Below, one piece after another: positions 52,741 to 62,711 of a stretch of 64,000 nt of DNA. The translations under genes were made by a program, and so were the position numbers. Origin of the DNA: Polaromonas hydrogenivorans (lineage in GTDB: Bacteria; Pseudomonadota; Gammaproteobacteria; Burkholderiales; Burkholderiaceae_C); NCBI RefSeq assembly GCF_040105105.1, contig NZ_CP157677.1:143595-207594 (forward strand), given 5' to 3'. The notes beneath the pieces are model-generated. The model did no database searches. It was not told where the DNA came from and saw only the letters and a list, made by a program, of their open reading frames with translations. Every line of letters starts with the position of its first letter. Position 1 is the stretch's first letter.

Positions 52741-54276
52741 ATGCGCAAACTCAAAGACGCCCTGCGTCTGAAATTCGAGGGTGGACAGTCCCATCAACAA
52801 ATCGCCGGTGCCCTGGGGCTCTCCAAAGGTGTCGTCACCAAATACGTGGGCCTGGCCGTCGCCGCCGGGCTGGACTGGCCGGCCATTTCAGCCCTGGACG
52901 AAGCCGCGCTGGAGCGACGCCTGCTGGCGTCGTCTCGCGCCAGCCAGACCTATGCGCAAGCCGACTTCGGGCGGCTTCACCAGGAGCTTGGCCGCAAGGG
53001 TGTGACGCTCATGCTGCTGTGGGAGGAATACTGCGCCCAGGTCGGCGACGAGCACCGTGCGGACTGGCCCCTGAAGCCCTGGCGCTACTCGCAGTTTTGC
53101 GAGAACTACCGCCAGTTTGCCAAACGGCTCAAACGCTCGATGCGCCAGGTCCACCGCGCCGGTGAGAAACTCTTCATCGACTATGCCGGCCCGACGCTGG
53201 CCCTGAGGGTGCACGGGCAGGAAATTGGCCGCGCCAACCTCTTTGTGGCGGCCATGGGCGTGTCGGGCTACTGCTTTTGCCTGGCTACGCCCGCGCAGAC
53301 GGCACGCGACTGGCTGGGCGCCACCGCGCAGGCGTTGACCTTTTATGGCGGCGTGCCCCAGCTCATCATCCCCGACAACCCGCGCGCCCTGGTGACCAAG
53401 GCCGACCGCTACGAGCCGCTGCTGACCGACAGCGTGCAGGACTTTGCCCGTCACTACGGCTGCAGTGTGCTTCCTGCGCGCGCTTATCACCCACAGGACA
53501 AACCGAAGGTCGAGCTGAGCGTTTTGCTGGTCGAGCGCTGGATCCTGGCACGCCTGCGCAAGCATCAGTTCACCAGCGTGGAGGAGGTCAACGACGCCAT
53601 CACCCCCTTGCTGCACTGGCTCAACCAGCGTGCCTTTCAAAAGTTGCCCGGCAGCCGCGCCAGCGTGTTCGCGCAGATCGACGCACCGGCCCTGATGGCC
53701 CTGCCGCTGCAGCCCTGGGAATGGGCGGTCTTCAAGACGGTGCGCGTGCACATCGACAGCCACGTCGAATTCGAGGGCCACCGCTACAGCGTGCCCAACG
53801 CCCTGGTTGGCCTGGCGCTGGAGTTGCGCGTCACCGCCCATGCGGTAGAAGTCTTGCACCGTGGCAACCGGGTGGCCAGCCACATGCGCTGCGCCCACAA
53901 AGGCAGCTTTACCACCGTGATTGAACACCTGCCCGAGCGCCACCAGCACCAGGCGCAGTGGACGCCCGAGCGGCTCATCGCCTGGGGCGCGCGTATTGGG
54001 GTGGCCTGTGCGGCCACGGTGCAAAAGATGCTGCAGCGCCAACCCCATCCCGAGCACGCCTACCGCGCCTGTTTGGGCCTGCTGTCCCTCTCCAAACGCT
54101 ACGGCGACGCCAGGCTGGAGGCGGCCTGCACCTTGGCGTTGAGCTTGGGCACCAGCAAATACACCCACATCCGCGACATCTTGCTCAACCGGCGCGACCT
54201 GCTGCAAGCGAGCACCACGCCAGAGTGGACATCGCCCGCACACGCCCACGTGCGTGGCGCGAACTACTACCAATGA
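52741..54276 (+). CDS. istA: IS21-family transposase IstA (copy 2)
   Basis: A 511-aa transposase identical in translation to the copy at 9957, with an intact DDE core; its stop overlaps the istB start. Confidence 0.95.
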   Translation: MRKLKDALRLKFEGGQSHQQIAGALGLSKGVVTKYVGLAVAAGLDWPAISALDEAALERRLLASSRASQTYAQADFGRLHQELGRKGVTLMLLWEEYCAQVGDEHRADWPLKPWRYSQFCENYRQFAKRLKRSMRQVHRAGEKLFIDYAGPTLALRVHGQEIGRANLFVAAMGVSGYCFCLATPAQTARDWLGATAQALTFYGGVPQLIIPDNPRALVTKADRYEPLLTDSVQDFARHYGCSVLPARAYHPQDKPKVELSVLLVERWILARLRKHQFTSVEEVNDAITPLLHWLNQRAFQKLPGSRASVFAQIDAPALMALPLQPWEWAVFKTVRVHIDSHVEFEGHRYSVPNALVGLALELRVTAHAVEVLHRGNRVASHMRCAHKGSFTTVIEHLPERHQHQAQWTPERLIAWGARIGVACAATVQKMLQRQPHPEHAYRACLGLLSLSKRYGDARLEAACTLALSLGTSKYTHIRDILLNRRDLLQASTTPEWTSPAHAHVRGANYYQ

Positions 54277-55055
54277 AACCCTTTACAGAGAATTCCAAAA
54301 TGATGATGAACACCACCTTGAATCAACTGCGCAGTCTGCGCCTGGAAACCATGGCCCAGGCGCTGGAGCACCAGCTCCAGCAAAGCGGCATCGGCGCCAT
54401 GAGCTTTGAAGAACGGCTGGCCTTGCTGGTCGACCGGGAGGTGCATGGCAGGCAAGACCGGCGCTGTGCGCGATTGCTCAAAACCGCCAAACTCAAATAC
54501 CCGCAAGCGGTCATAGAAGATTTGGACAGCCGCAGCACCCGGGGCATTGAACGCAGCGCGGTGATGAGTCTAGCTTTGGGCGAATGGGTCAATGCCGGGC
54601 ACGCCGTGCTGATCACCGGAGCCACCGGCGCGGGCAAGTCCTGGCTGGCGTGCGCGCTGGCCCAGCATGCCTGCCGGCGTGGCCACAGTGCGCTGTACCT
54701 GCGGGTTCCCCGCTTGGGCGAGGAACTGCGCATTCGCCACGCCAACGGCACCTTTACGCGCTGGCTGGACACGCTCAAAAACACGGACGTCTTGCTGCTC
54801 GACGACTGGGGCATGGCCGCCATGGACAGTCAAACCCGGGCCGATCTGCTGGAGATCATTGACGACCGGGCCAGCCAGCGCGCCACCGTCATTACCAGCC
54901 AGTTGCCCATTGAGCACTGGCACGAGTGGATAGGTGACCAAACTGTGGCCGATGCCATGCTTGATCGGCTCATGCAAAACCATCACCGCTTCACGCTCAC
55001 GGGCGAATCGCTGCGTAAAAAAAACCCGCCCGCAAAAGGGATCGCCGACAAGTAG
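54273..55055 (+). CDS. istB: IS21 helper ATPase IstB (copy 2)
   Basis: A 260-aa AAA+ helper identical in translation to the copy at 11489, with Walker A G-A-T-G-A-G-K-S. Confidence 0.93.
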   Translation: MKPFTENSKMMMNTTLNQLRSLRLETMAQALEHQLQQSGIGAMSFEERLALLVDREVHGRQDRRCARLLKTAKLKYPQAVIEDLDSRSTRGIERSAVMSLALGEWVNAGHAVLITGATGAGKSWLACALAQHACRRGHSALYLRVPRLGEELRIRHANGTFTRWLDTLKNTDVLLLDDWGMAAMDSQTRADLLEIIDDRASQRATVITSQLPIEHWHEWIGDQTVADAMLDRLMQNHHRFTLTGESLRKKNPPAKGIADK

Positions 55056-55758
55056 GCCCCCACGGCCAGGGGGCCTCCGGCGGCCTGGCAGGGGCCTATT
55101 CGTTCAAAAAATTCAATTCCACAGAAGGGCAAAACAGCCGGGAAAGCGGGCCGGCATAAAATCAAAACGCGCAACACCGACCCCCGGTCACGTTCGCCGG
55201 AATGCCGGTCACGTTGCCGGAATCAGCGGTCACGTTCACCGGAATACGCACTTATGCGGCCGACATCGTTTGCAAGGACACAATGAGCAACACCTTGGTA
55301 CTGATCGAAAATCAGCTTGAGAAAACCGACCATAGCCACCTGGGCCAGGTATTGACCTATGCGGCGGGCTTGAAGGCGCAGACGGTCATCTGGATTGCCT
55401 CCAAGTTCACGGATGAGCATCGCGCGGCCATGGACTGGCTCAACACCATTACCCAGGACGAGTGGCAGTTCTTTGGTCTTGAGATTGAGCTCTGGCGCAT
55501 TGGCGCGTCGCCGCCAGCGCCCAAGTTCAGCATCATCTGCAAGCCCAACGAGTGGAGCCGAGCCGTTCGCGATGAAGCCGCCAAGGCCGAGGCCAGCAGT
55601 CCAACCCAGGCATTGCAGCTAAGGTTCTGGAGCGGATTTCGTGACCATATGGTCGCCAAGGGCCAGCGCGCGCCCAAGCCCTCGGCACAATCCCCCTGTG
55701 TCAGACTAGTTGTCGCCTCCGATTTTCCGCGGGTTATCCGCAGCGCAAGCGACATTTC

Positions 55759-56274
55759 ATGCACAGAAAACCTCATTCCCATCACTCCACCGAATTCAAG
55801 GAGCAGGCACTGCTCAAAGCCCGCCATCGCGGCGCGCGTTCAATTCTGAGCCTTGCCAGCGAGCTGAACATGTCTGCCGGCACCCTCAAGCGATGGGTGC
55901 TGGACTCGGCCAAGGCCGGCGAACAGGCACTCGGGGAGACAAGCCCTGCGCTGGACGGCCCGGCTGCATCTTGGTCGCCATCGCAGCGCCTGAGGGCTCT
56001 GCAGGAAAGCTACGCATTCAATGGCCCGGCACTGGCGGCGTGGTGCCGCGAGCGTGGTGTGTTCGAGCACCAGTTGGTGCAGTGGCGCGAAGAGTTTTGC
56101 ACCCCGGTCGCGCCCGCCTCGCGCGAGGCAACGGGTGCCTTTCGAGAACTCCAGCGTCAGCACGAGCAGCTCCAGCGTGAATTGCGGCGCAAGGAAAAAG
56201 CGCTGGCCGAGGTAGCCGCCTTGCTGGTGTTGCAAAAAAACTTCCAGGCGCTGCTGGAGGGCGCGGACAAATGA
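55759..56274 (+). CDS. IS3 orfA (copy D)
   Basis: A 171-aa OrfA identical in translation to the other full copies, with the slip site before orfB. Confidence 0.9.
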   Translation: MHRKPHSHHSTEFKEQALLKARHRGARSILSLASELNMSAGTLKRWVLDSAKAGEQALGETSPALDGPAASWSPSQRLRALQESYAFNGPALAAWCRERGVFEHQLVQWREEFCTPVAPASREATGAFRELQRQHEQLQRELRRKEKALAEVAALLVLQKNFQALLEGADK

Positions 56275-57347
56275 CGTCCGTCCAGCAGCGCCAAAAGTTG
56301 CTCGGCCTGATCGGCAAGGCCTGCGCCGACGGGGCGCGCTTGAAGCCGGCTTGCCATCAAATCGGGCTGTCCTGCCGTAGCGTGCAGCGCTGGCAGCGCA
56401 CGCAGGCGGCCGAGGGCGACCAGCGTCCTTCGGGCAAGCGGCGCTATGTGTGCCCGCCCAACAAGCTGCGCGAGGACGAGCGCCAGGCGGTGATGGCCAC
56501 GCTCAACAGCGAAGCGTTCAAGGACTTGCCGCCGAGCCAAGTCGTGCCTCGCCTGGCCGACCGCGGCGTCTATGTGGCCTCGGAGTCCACGATGTACCGA
56601 ATACTTCGACAGCAGGGCCAACTGGGCCATCGACGCTCGGAGCGCGCAGCGCAAAAGCGAAGCCGGCCGCGCGCCCTTGCCGCCACCGGAGCCGATCAGG
56701 TGTTCTGCTGGGATATCACGTATCTGCCCACTCAGGTGCGCGGCCAGCACTTTTACCTGTACCTGTTCGAGGATTTGTTCAGCCGCAAGATCGTGGGCTG
56801 GCAGGTGTTTGACTGCGAGAGCGCCGAGCTGGCCAGCCAGTTGCTGCGTGACATCTGTGAGAGCCAGGGCATTCGCCCGGGCCAGCTGACGGTGCATTCG
56901 GACAACGGCTCGCCCATGAAGGGCGAGACCATGCTGGCGGCCATGCAGCGCCTGGGCGTGGCGCACACGCGCAGCCGTCCGTCCGTGAGCAATGACAATC
57001 CGTACGTCGAATCAGCGTTCAGAACGCTGAAGTACCGCCCCGAACTGCCTGTCAAGCCGTTCGAGAACCTGCTGGCCGCAAGGCGCTGGGTCACCGAGCT
57101 GGCCCATTGGTACAACCACGAGCATCGCCACAGCGCCATTGGCTTCGTGACACCGGCGCAGCGCCATGCCGGCCTGGACCGGGCACTGCTTGAGCAGCGC
57201 GCGCTCGTCTATGAACAGGCCCGCCAGGAAAATCCTCAGCGCTGGTCAGGGCAGCCTCGCCAGTGGGCGCATGTCGATGTCGTGCACCTCAACCCAGAAA
57301 CCAAGCAACAAACCAAGGAGCCTGAATCCAAGCAAAAAACAGCCTGA
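56271..57347 (+). CDS. IS3 orfB, DDE transposase (copy D)
   Basis: A 358-aa catalytic subunit identical in translation to the copy at 18913. Confidence 0.92.
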   Translation: MTSVQQRQKLLGLIGKACADGARLKPACHQIGLSCRSVQRWQRTQAAEGDQRPSGKRRYVCPPNKLREDERQAVMATLNSEAFKDLPPSQVVPRLADRGVYVASESTMYRILRQQGQLGHRRSERAAQKRSRPRALAATGADQVFCWDITYLPTQVRGQHFYLYLFEDLFSRKIVGWQVFDCESAELASQLLRDICESQGIRPGQLTVHSDNGSPMKGETMLAAMQRLGVAHTRSRPSVSNDNPYVESAFRTLKYRPELPVKPFENLLAARRWVTELAHWYNHEHRHSAIGFVTPAQRHAGLDRALLEQRALVYEQARQENPQRWSGQPRQWAHVDVVHLNPETKQQTKEPESKQKTA

Positions 57348-57387
57348 CTCACTTCACTTCAGGCGACAACTTCCTTGACAGCCACCG

Positions 57388-57716
57388 TGCCCGGCATTGA
57401 CCCATTCGCCCAAAACTAGACTCATCACCGCGCTGCGTTCAATGCCCCGGGTGCTGCGGCTGTCCAAATCTTCTATGACCGCTTGCGGGTATTTGAGTTT
57501 GGCGGTTTTGAGCAATCGCGCACAGCGCCGGTCTTGCCTGCCATGCACCTCCCGGTCGACCAGCAAGGCCAGCCGTTCTTCAAAGCTCATGGCGCCGATG
57601 CCGCTTTGCTGGAGCTGGTGCTCCAGCGCCTGGGCCATGGTTTCCAGGCGCAGACTGCGCAGTTGATTCAAGGTGGTGTTCATCATCATTTTGGAATTCT
57701 CTGTAAAGGGTTTCAT
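57388..57716 (-). pseudogene. istB: istB, 5' part (copy 3)
   Basis: The first about 110 codons of IstB end at G-E-W-V-N-A-G-H, just before the Walker A motif, where IS3 starts. One residue differs from the other copies (L-V-L-G instead of L-A-L-G), so it is a slightly diverged copy. It cannot act as an ATPase. Confidence 0.88.
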
Positions 57717-59248
57717 TGGTAGTAGTTCGCGCCACGCACGTGGGCGTGTGCGGGCGATGTCCACTCTGGCGTGGTGCTCGCTTGCAGCAGGTCGCGCCGG
57801 TTGAGCAAGATGTCGCGGATGTGGGTGTATTTGCTGGTGCCCAAGCTCAACGCCAAGGTGCAGGCCGCCTCCAGCCTGGCGTCGCCGTAGCGTTTGGAGA
57901 GGGACAGCAGGCCCAAACAGGCGCGGTAGGCGTGCTCGGGATGGGGTTGGCGCTGCAGCATCTTTTGCACCGTGGCCGCACAGGCCACCCCAATACGCGC
58001 GCCCCAGGCGATGAGCCGCTCGGGCGTCCACTGCGCCTGGTGCTGGTGGCGCTCGGGCAGGTGTTCAATCACGGTGGTAAAGCTGCCTTTGTGGGCGCAG
58101 CGCATGTGGCTGGCCACCCGGTTGCCACGGTGCAAGACTTCTACCGCATGGGCGGTGACGCGCAACTCCAGCGCCAGGCCAACCAGGGCGTTGGGCACGC
58201 TGTAGCGGTGGCCCTCGAATTCGACGTGGCTGTCGATGTGCACGCGCACCGTCTTGAAGACCGCCCATTCCCAGGGCTGCAGCGGCAGGGCCATCAGGGC
58301 CGGTGCGTCGATCTGCGCGAACACGCTGGCGCGGCTGCCGGGCAACTTTTGAAAGGCACGCTGGTTGAGCCAGTGCAGCAAGGGGGTGATGGCGTCGTTG
58401 ACCTCCTCCACGCTGGTGAACTGATGCTTGCGCAGGCGTGCCAGGATCCAGCGCTCGACCAGCAAAACGCTCAGCTCGACCTTCGGTTTGTCCTGTGGGT
58501 GATAAGCGCGCGCAGGAAGCACACTGCAGCCGTAGTGACGGGCAAAGTCCTGCACGCTGTCGGTCAGCAGCGGCTCGTAGCGGTCGGCCTTGGTCACCAG
58601 GGCGCGCGGGTTGTCGGGGATGATGAGCTGGGGCACGCCGCCATAAAAGGTCAACGCCTGCGCGGTGGCGCCCAGCCAGTCGCGTGCCGTCTGCGCGGGC
58701 GTAGCCAGGCAAAAGCAGTAGCCCGACACGCCCATGGCCGCCACAAAGAGGTTGGCGCGGCCAATTTCCTGCCCGTGCACCCTCAGGGCCAGCGTCGGGC
58801 CGGCATAGTCGATGAAGAGTTTCTCACCGGCGCGGTGGACCTGGCGCATCGAGCGTTTGAGCCGTTTGGCAAACTGGCGGTAGTTCTCGCAAAACTGCGA
58901 GTAGCGCCAGGGCTTCAGGGGCCAGTCCGCACGGTGCTCGTCGCCGACCTGGGCGCAGTATTCCTCCCACAGCAGCATGAGCGTCACACCCTTGCGGCCA
59001 AGCTCCTGGTGAAGCCGCCCGAAGTCGGCTTGCGCATAGGTCTGGCTGGCGCGAGACGACGCCAGCAGGCGTCGCTCCAGCGCGGCTTCGTCCAGGGCTG
59101 AAATGGCCGGCCAGTCCAGCCCGGCGGCGACGGCCAGGCCCACGTATTTGGTGACGACACCTTTGGAGAGCCCCAGGGCACCGGCGATTTGTTGATGGGA
59201 CTGTCCACCCTCGAATTTCAGACGCAGGGCGTCTTTGAGTTTGCGCAT
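57713..59248 (-). CDS. istA: IS21-family transposase IstA (copy 3)
   Basis: A complete 511-aa IstA identical in translation to the others. It lacks its own functional istB and the right element end, so it could work only with proteins and ends from the other copies. Confidence 0.93.
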   Translation of the reverse strand: MRKLKDALRLKFEGGQSHQQIAGALGLSKGVVTKYVGLAVAAGLDWPAISALDEAALERRLLASSRASQTYAQADFGRLHQELGRKGVTLMLLWEEYCAQVGDEHRADWPLKPWRYSQFCENYRQFAKRLKRSMRQVHRAGEKLFIDYAGPTLALRVHGQEIGRANLFVAAMGVSGYCFCLATPAQTARDWLGATAQALTFYGGVPQLIIPDNPRALVTKADRYEPLLTDSVQDFARHYGCSVLPARAYHPQDKPKVELSVLLVERWILARLRKHQFTSVEEVNDAITPLLHWLNQRAFQKLPGSRASVFAQIDAPALMALPLQPWEWAVFKTVRVHIDSHVEFEGHRYSVPNALVGLALELRVTAHAVEVLHRGNRVASHMRCAHKGSFTTVIEHLPERHQHQAQWTPERLIAWGARIGVACAATVQKMLQRQPHPEHAYRACLGLLSLSKRYGDARLEAACTLALSLGTSKYTHIRDILLNRRDLLQASTTPEWTSPAHAHVRGANYYQ

Positions 59249-59491
59249 ATTGATCCTTAAGGCGGGCATGTGTCTCTTTGCAAAAAGCATCGAAGCTACA
59301 CGCCACGCCGGGTTTCGTTCATGCGCAACACCGTGCCGACGGCGTATACCGCCGTGCCGACTGTCGTGACCAAAGACATCGGTCACGTTCGTCGGAATCA
59401 GCGGTCACGTTGCCGGAATCCCTCCGGTCACGTTCACCGGAATGTCGGTCACGATCCCGGAATCACCGGTCACGTTGGTCCGGAATACTCA

Positions 59492-59735
59492 GTGCAGCGG
59501 CCCAACATGCGTTTTGTACCCATCAAGAACCTCGCCCAGCAAGGCCAGCTCGGCATTCACCGGGTGCGCCAGGGTTTCATCGAGCAACGCACGGCCACCA
59601 TCAACCGCATCCGGGGCCTGCTGGCCGAGTTCGGGATTGTCCTGCCGCTCAAAGCCTCCACCGTCCGGCGCGAGGCCACCGGCTGCCTGGAGGACTTGCC
59701 GGGCTGGGCTTTGTGCACATCGCCGGCACCATGAA
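59492..59735 (+). pseudogene. IS110-family transposase fragment
   Basis: The frame after the IS21 end reads R-P-N-M-R-F-V-P-I-K, then L-G-I-H-R-V-R-Q-G-F-I-E-Q-R-T-A and N-R-I-R-G-L-L-A-E-F-G-I-V-L-P, a central segment of IS110 (DEDD) transposases. The start lies beyond the IS21 and the rest is lost; it degrades near 59735. Confidence 0.8.
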
Positions 59736-60235
59736 ATGGCTCCATTGACTTTCCGAACACGGCCTAGTAGTTAGTTCCATCAAAGTTATTACGCATTAAA
59801 CGACGCCAAGATCGAACTTGTTCCATCGAAAAATGACAGGCGATGCGTTGATTTCAGCAATCCCCTGGAGGATGCGGGTTTTCAGCTCCTCTTTGGACTG
59901 GACGCGGATGTGGCGCAAAAAGGTTCTGGCCATTTTCGAGAACACGCATTCAATCAAATTAAGCCAGGAGCCATGCTTGGGCGTATGTACGTACTCGAAG
60001 CGTGCGGGTCGAGTTCCCAGATAAGCCAAGGTTTCCTTGGAAATATGGGCCGAGTGGTTGTCCAGCACCACCCGGATCAGCGCATCGGGTGGGTAATGCG
60101 CATCGATTTTTTTCAGCAGGCCAATGAACTCCACGCTGCGGTGGCGGTCCTCTACAGTGGCAAAGATACCCCCTGTGTCAGACTAGTTGTCGCCTCCGAT
60201 TTTCCGCGGGTTATCCGCAGCGCAAGCGCCATTTC

Positions 60236-60751
60236 ATGCACAGAAAACCTCATTCCCATCACTCCACCGAATTCAAGGAGCAGGCACTGCTCAAAGCCCG
60301 CCATCGCGGCGCGCGTTCAATTCTGAGCCTTGCCAGCGAGCTGAACATGTCTGCCGGCACCCTCAAGCGATGGGTGCTGGACTCGGCCAAGGCCGGCGAA
60401 CAGGCACTCGGGGAGACAAGCCCTGCGCTGGACGGCCCGGCTGCATCTTGGTCGCCATCGCAGCGCCTGAGGGCTCTGCAGGAAAGCTACGCATTCAATG
60501 GCCCGGCACTGGCGGCGTGGTGCCGCGAGCGTGGTGTGTTCGAGCACCAGTTGGTGCAGTGGCGCGAAGAGTTTTGCACCCCGGTCGCGCCCGCCTCGCG
60601 CGAGGCAACGGGTGCCTTTCGAGAACTCCAGCGTCAGCACGAGCAGCTCCAGCGTGAATTGCGGCGCAAGGAAAAAGCGCTGGCCGAGGTAGCCGCCTTG
60701 CTGGTGTTGCAAAAAAACTTCCAGGCGCTGCTGGAGGGCGCGGACAAATGA
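60236..60751 (+). CDS. IS3 orfA (copy E)
   Basis: A 171-aa OrfA identical in translation to the other full copies. Confidence 0.9.
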   Translation: MHRKPHSHHSTEFKEQALLKARHRGARSILSLASELNMSAGTLKRWVLDSAKAGEQALGETSPALDGPAASWSPSQRLRALQESYAFNGPALAAWCRERGVFEHQLVQWREEFCTPVAPASREATGAFRELQRQHEQLQRELRRKEKALAEVAALLVLQKNFQALLEGADK

Positions 60752-61824
60752 CGTCCGTCCAGCAGCGCCAAAAGTTGCTCGGCCTGATCGGCAAGGCCTG
60801 CGCCGACGGGGCGCGCTTGAAGCCGGCTTGCCATCAAATCGGGCTGTCCTGCCGTAGCGTGCAGCGCTGGCAGCGCACGCAGGCGGCCGAGGGCGACCAG
60901 CGTCCTTCGGGCAAGCGGCGCTATGTGTGCCCGCCCAACAAGCTGCGCGAGGACGAGCGCCAGGCGGTGATGGCCACGCTCAACAGCGAAGCGTTCAAGG
61001 ACTTGCCGCCGAGCCAAGTCGTGCCTCGCCTGGCCGACCGCGGCGTCTATGTGGCCTCGGAGTCCACGATGTACCGAATACTTCGACAGCAGGGCCAACT
61101 GGGCCATCGACGCTCGGAGCGCGCAGCGCAAAAGCGAAGCCGGCCGCGCGCCCTTGCCGCCACCGGAGCCGATCAGGTGTTCTGCTGGGATATCACGTAT
61201 CTGCCCACTCAGGTGCGCGGCCAGCACTTTTACCTGTACCTGTTCGAGGATTTGTTCAGCCGCAAGATCGTGGGCTGGCAGGTGTTTGACTGCGAGAGCG
61301 CCGAGCTGGCCAGCCAGTTGCTGCGTGACATCTGTGAGAGCCAGGGCATTCGCCCGGGCCAGCTGACGGTGCATTCGGACAACGGCTCGCCCATGAAGGG
61401 CGAGACCATGCTGGCGGCCATGCAGCGCCTGGGCGTGGCGCACACGCGCAGCCGTCCGTCCGTGAGCAATGACAATCCGTACGTCGAATCAGCGTTCAGA
61501 ACGCTGAAGTACCGCCCCGAACTGCCTGTCAAGCCGTTCGAGAACCTGCTGGCCGCAAGGCGCTGGGTCACCGAGCTGGCCCATTGGTACAACCACGAGC
61601 ATCGCCACAGCGCCATTGGCTTCGTGACACCGGCGCAGCGCCATGCCGGCCTGGACCGGGCACTGCTTGAGCAGCGCGCGCTCGTCTATGAACAGGCCCG
61701 CCAGGAAAATCCTCAGCGCTGGTCAGGGCAGCCTCGCCAGTGGGCGCATGTCGATGTCGTGCACCTCAACCCAGAAACCAAGCAACAAACCAAGGAGCCT
61801 GAATCCAAGCAAAAAACAGCCTGA
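60748..61824 (+). CDS. IS3 orfB, DDE transposase (copy E)
   Basis: A 358-aa catalytic subunit identical in translation to the copy at 18913. Confidence 0.92.
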   Translation: MTSVQQRQKLLGLIGKACADGARLKPACHQIGLSCRSVQRWQRTQAAEGDQRPSGKRRYVCPPNKLREDERQAVMATLNSEAFKDLPPSQVVPRLADRGVYVASESTMYRILRQQGQLGHRRSERAAQKRSRPRALAATGADQVFCWDITYLPTQVRGQHFYLYLFEDLFSRKIVGWQVFDCESAELASQLLRDICESQGIRPGQLTVHSDNGSPMKGETMLAAMQRLGVAHTRSRPSVSNDNPYVESAFRTLKYRPELPVKPFENLLAARRWVTELAHWYNHEHRHSAIGFVTPAQRHAGLDRALLEQRALVYEQARQENPQRWSGQPRQWAHVDVVHLNPETKQQTKEPESKQKTA

Positions 61825-62711
61825 CTCACTTCACTTCAGGCGACAACTTCCTTGACAGCCACCGGATATGCCCGGTGTGCAGATCGATCCCCGCCAGGAT
61901 TGACACCGTGCCATGGCGCACATACTCGTAGTCGCGCGAGACGCTCGTTTGCTTGCCCAGCACGGGCGGCAAGTCCGGCGCCGTCAAGCCGGTGGCCTGA
62001 ACGCCGGGCTTTTCATCGACGCTCACGCTGTAGATGGGCGTCGGGCGTGCGTCATGAACCGCGCCCTCCTGGTACATCGAGACGTCCCGGTACGTCATCA
62101 ATACTTCGTGCATTTTGCGATCAAACTCGGGGTCGCGCTTTTGCAGGTAGTAGCGTATCTTGTGCGGCTTGATGTCGCACTCATCCAGAATGCGCCACAC
62201 GGTGCTTTTGCCCGCTTTGGCCAGCCGGGCAAAGCCTGCGCCCGGGGCATGCTCACGCACAAACTTAGCCAGTCCGGCGATGGACCACAACTCGGCCGCC
62301 AAGCCGTGCTCCTTGGGCTTGGTGCATGCCAGGGCCACCACCCACGCCTTGGCCTCGTCGGTGATTTCTGGTGCGTGAGGGCGGTGGTATTTATCTTTCA
62401 AGCCCGTCTGCACACCTACGGCAAACGCCTTGTCAATGCATTTGTAGATCATAGGGCGCCCCACGCCGAGTTGGCGGTGCAACTGCGTGATCGTCTGGCC
62501 AGCCGCGTAGCCCAGCATCACCCGGGCGCGCTCGACTTCGCGCACTGCGGCCGTTCTCGATCCTGCCAATTCCTTGAGCATCGCTTGCTGCGCCTGGGAA
62601 AGAACCAGGGCCGCGCGTGAAGACTTACTTGTCATGAATCCGTCTTTCAAGCCTTGCAAATGAATCATGCAATTATCCGTTATCACGTAACAGTATTGCC
62701 GGAACTAACTA

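Larger units (their letters stand above)
52498..55250 (+). mobile_element. IS21-family element, complete (copy 2)
   Basis: A 2753-bp copy the same as the one at 9714, with the same ends. A CTTATG duplication (52492-52497 and 55251-55256) shows a direct insertion into the DUF4268 gene. Confidence 0.95.
52329..55691 (+). pseudogene. DUF4268 gene split by IS21 and cut off by IS3
   Basis: The 5' part (52329-52497) reads M-A-E-L-G-V-L-Q-R-V-E-L-R-D-V-W-Q-H-E-A-H-H-F. After the IS21 at 52498-55250 it continues from 55257 with V-L-I-E-N-Q-L-E-K-T-D-H-S-H-L-G-Q-V-L-T-Y-A-A-G, V-I-W-I-A-S-K-F-T-D-E-H-R and W-Q-F-F-G-L-E-I-E-L-W-R-I. The E-N-Q...D-H-H motif is the nuclease-like core of this family. 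The 3' end is replaced by IS3 at 55692. Such proteins are often in defence-like settings. Confidence 0.82.
55692..57387 (+). mobile_element. IS3 copy D, full length
   Basis: A complete 1696-bp copy (A variant). The left flank (CAAT) belongs to the DUF4268 gene and the right flank (TGCC) is the inside of a reversed istB, so the two sides come from different places. No target duplication: recombination or an adjacent deletion joined them. Confidence 0.95.
57388..59491 (-). mobile_element. IS21-family element, truncated (copy 3, reverse)
   Basis: The reversed left end with its five ATTCCGG/ACGTGACCG repeats is complete and ends CCGGAATACTCA at 59491. The element is cut inside istB at 57388, where the IS3 begins. 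It was inserted into an IS110 gene fragment on its right. Confidence 0.93.
60169..61864 (+). mobile_element. IS3 copy E, full length
   Basis: A complete 1696-bp copy (C variant, like the tandem array) inserted into the IS630 transposase with a 4-bp GATA duplication (60165-60168 and 61865-61868... reading GATA on both sides). This confirms the element boundaries used for all copies. Confidence 0.95.
59796..62635 (-). pseudogene. IS630-family transposase interrupted by IS3
   Basis: The N-terminal part (62635 down to 61865) has a helix-turn-helix (T-I-T-Q-L-H-R-Q-L-G-V-G-R-P-M-I-Y-K) and the first catalytic D region (V-S-V-D-E-K-P-G). The C-terminal part (60168 to 59796) has V-V-L-D-N-H-S-A-H and S-W-L-N-L-I-E-C, the second D and the E of the DDE triad. 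Between them lies the IS3 at 60169-61864, with a GATA duplication. Joining the two sides restores one frame. Confidence 0.9.
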
